Under the pieces are notes generated by a model. That model was not told the DNA's origin, did not search any database, and saw only the letters and a list, made by a program, of their open reading frames with translations. From positions 1-14,786 of the forward strand of contig JAULZZ010000128.1 in assembly GCA_032117095.1 (NCBI GenBank): a DNA stretch of 14,786 nt, written 5' to 3'. Each line of letters starts with the position of its first letter. Position 1 is the stretch's first letter. Of this stretch, positions 14,216 through 14,786 are shown in pieces. The stretch is from REEB470 sp032117095. GTDB taxonomy: Bacteria > Bacillota > Bacilli > Paenibacillales > YIM-B00363. Position numbers and translations under genes: made by a program.

Positions 14216-14786
14216 TCACGCCTGCGGACTTTGCCATGCCGTCATCTCAATGACGTTGCGGTCTTTCCCTTCTTTGTGGACGGCGATCGACCGCACGATT
14301 GGGAATAATATTTTGACGTTTTTACTGACCGTGGGACTCGATACGCCAAACAATTGGGCGACCTCGTCATACGTGACGGGTTCCCGATACTTTATATGAG
14401 TAATAATATAATAAAATGCAGCGATCCATCCATCTTCTTTCACGATACGGGGGCATTGCGCATGGTCAGCGACAGCGAATATCAGTTTCATCATGTCATA
14501 GAAGTAGTGGAATTCTATGGGTTTAAAACGTGAGTACGCATAGGACTTCCCGAAGAGAATAGACCATTTTTCATCCCATTTTGGCCATTTGCACGTCGCT
14601 TGAAGCGCAGCACACAACTGTTCTTTTTCCGTATACTTGTGCATTGGGTCCGTGTATTTCTTGCACGGAGGGATATCAAAATCATAGATACACAAAATAA
14701 AATAAATAAATCGCCGCACTTCTTCCTCGCGATGTGTCTCTTCCGCCATCTGGCGCAATCTTTTGAAGACATACTCACTTTCCAAT
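14216..14786 (-). CDS. Unrecognised HTH-containing protein (5' end outside window)
   Basis: An open frame of at least 189 codons enters from the right edge and stops with TGA at 14216. A TTG at 14785 could start it, but no upstream sequence is available, so it is best treated as partial. The first 120 residues are helical and rich in aromatic residues (EEEVRRFIYFILCIYDFDI; FHYFYDMMKLIFAVADHA). The C-terminal part, WIAAFYYIITH, then EPVTYDEVAQLFGVSSPTVSKNVK, reads as a helix-turn-helix and recalls the C-terminal HTH of DUF6398-type or SEC-C-associated proteins. That link is tentative. It ends 44 bases before trxB and may be co-transcribed. In some Bacillales a TPR-type protein occupies this slot. 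I do not assign a function. Confidence 0.7.
   Translation of the reverse strand, partial: LESEYVFKRLRQMAEETHREEEVRRFIYFILCIYDFDIPPCKKYTDPMHKYTEKEQLCAALQATCKWPKWDEKWSILFGKSYAYSRFKPIEFHYFYDMMKLIFAVADHAQCPRIVKEDGWIAAFYYIITHIKYREPVTYDEVAQLFGVSSPTVSKNVKILFPIVRSIAVHKEGKDRNVIEMTAWQSPQA

Noticed and set aside
1..14786. tRNA, rRNA, insertion sequence or prophage genes
   Set aside because: I looked for tRNA-like T-arms, rRNA conserved stretches, transposase and integrase motifs and saw none.

Overview
The window reads as chromosomal DNA from an endospore-forming, Bacillales-type Firmicute. Evidence: a sporulation sigma factor G gene, a YlmC/YmxH sporulation protein, the divisome cluster ylmE-sepF-ylmG-ylmH-divIVA-ileS, and the trxB-rapZ-whiA-HPr cluster. 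Every supported gene lies on the minus strand, so transcription runs from high to low coordinates. A 10-base N run (314-323) shows the sequence comes from a scaffold. I cannot name the genus. Missing cluster members, a broken gene, many short repeats and a toxin-like gene fit a rearranged, possibly host-associated genome (a Pasteuria- or Thermoactinomycetaceae-like lineage is possible, but this is a guess).

Layout in the direction of transcription. (1) 14786-13222: the end of an unrecognised helix-turn-helix protein, then thioredoxin reductase. (2) 13189-10356: ROK-family glucokinase, rapZ and whiA, closely spaced. The gene yvcK/glmR, normally between rapZ and whiA, is absent. (3) 10328-9931: an HPr gene with its own promoter and a strong terminator. 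(4) 9805-9029: a YflG-like methionine aminopeptidase. (5) 8990-7783: sigG behind a promoter that looks SigF/SigG-dependent, then ylmC. (6) 7733-1425: ylmE behind a SigA-like promoter, then sepF, ylmG, a repeat-filled gap, a frameshifted ylmH, divIVA, ileS and a DUF5665-type membrane protein. (7) 1424-785: a 640-base non-coding stretch with a terminator and three inverted-ended repeats. (8) 784-1: an AT-rich gene for a secreted protein, interrupted by the N run, whose distal part resembles an ADP-ribosyltransferase toxin domain.

Functionally, SepF, YlmG and DivIVA act at the septum and membrane, WhiA and RapZ are linked to growth and division control, SigG drives late forespore transcription, and IleS, methionine aminopeptidase, TrxB and HPr are housekeeping. 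In B. subtilis the trxB-whiA-crh and sigG-ylm-ileS blocks are far apart; here they are adjacent.

The least ordinary items are the toxin-like secreted protein, a family of roughly 100-base non-coding elements with inverted ends (two of them exactly 100 bases apart), the apparent 2-base deletion in ylmH, and the loss of yvcK from its usual place.
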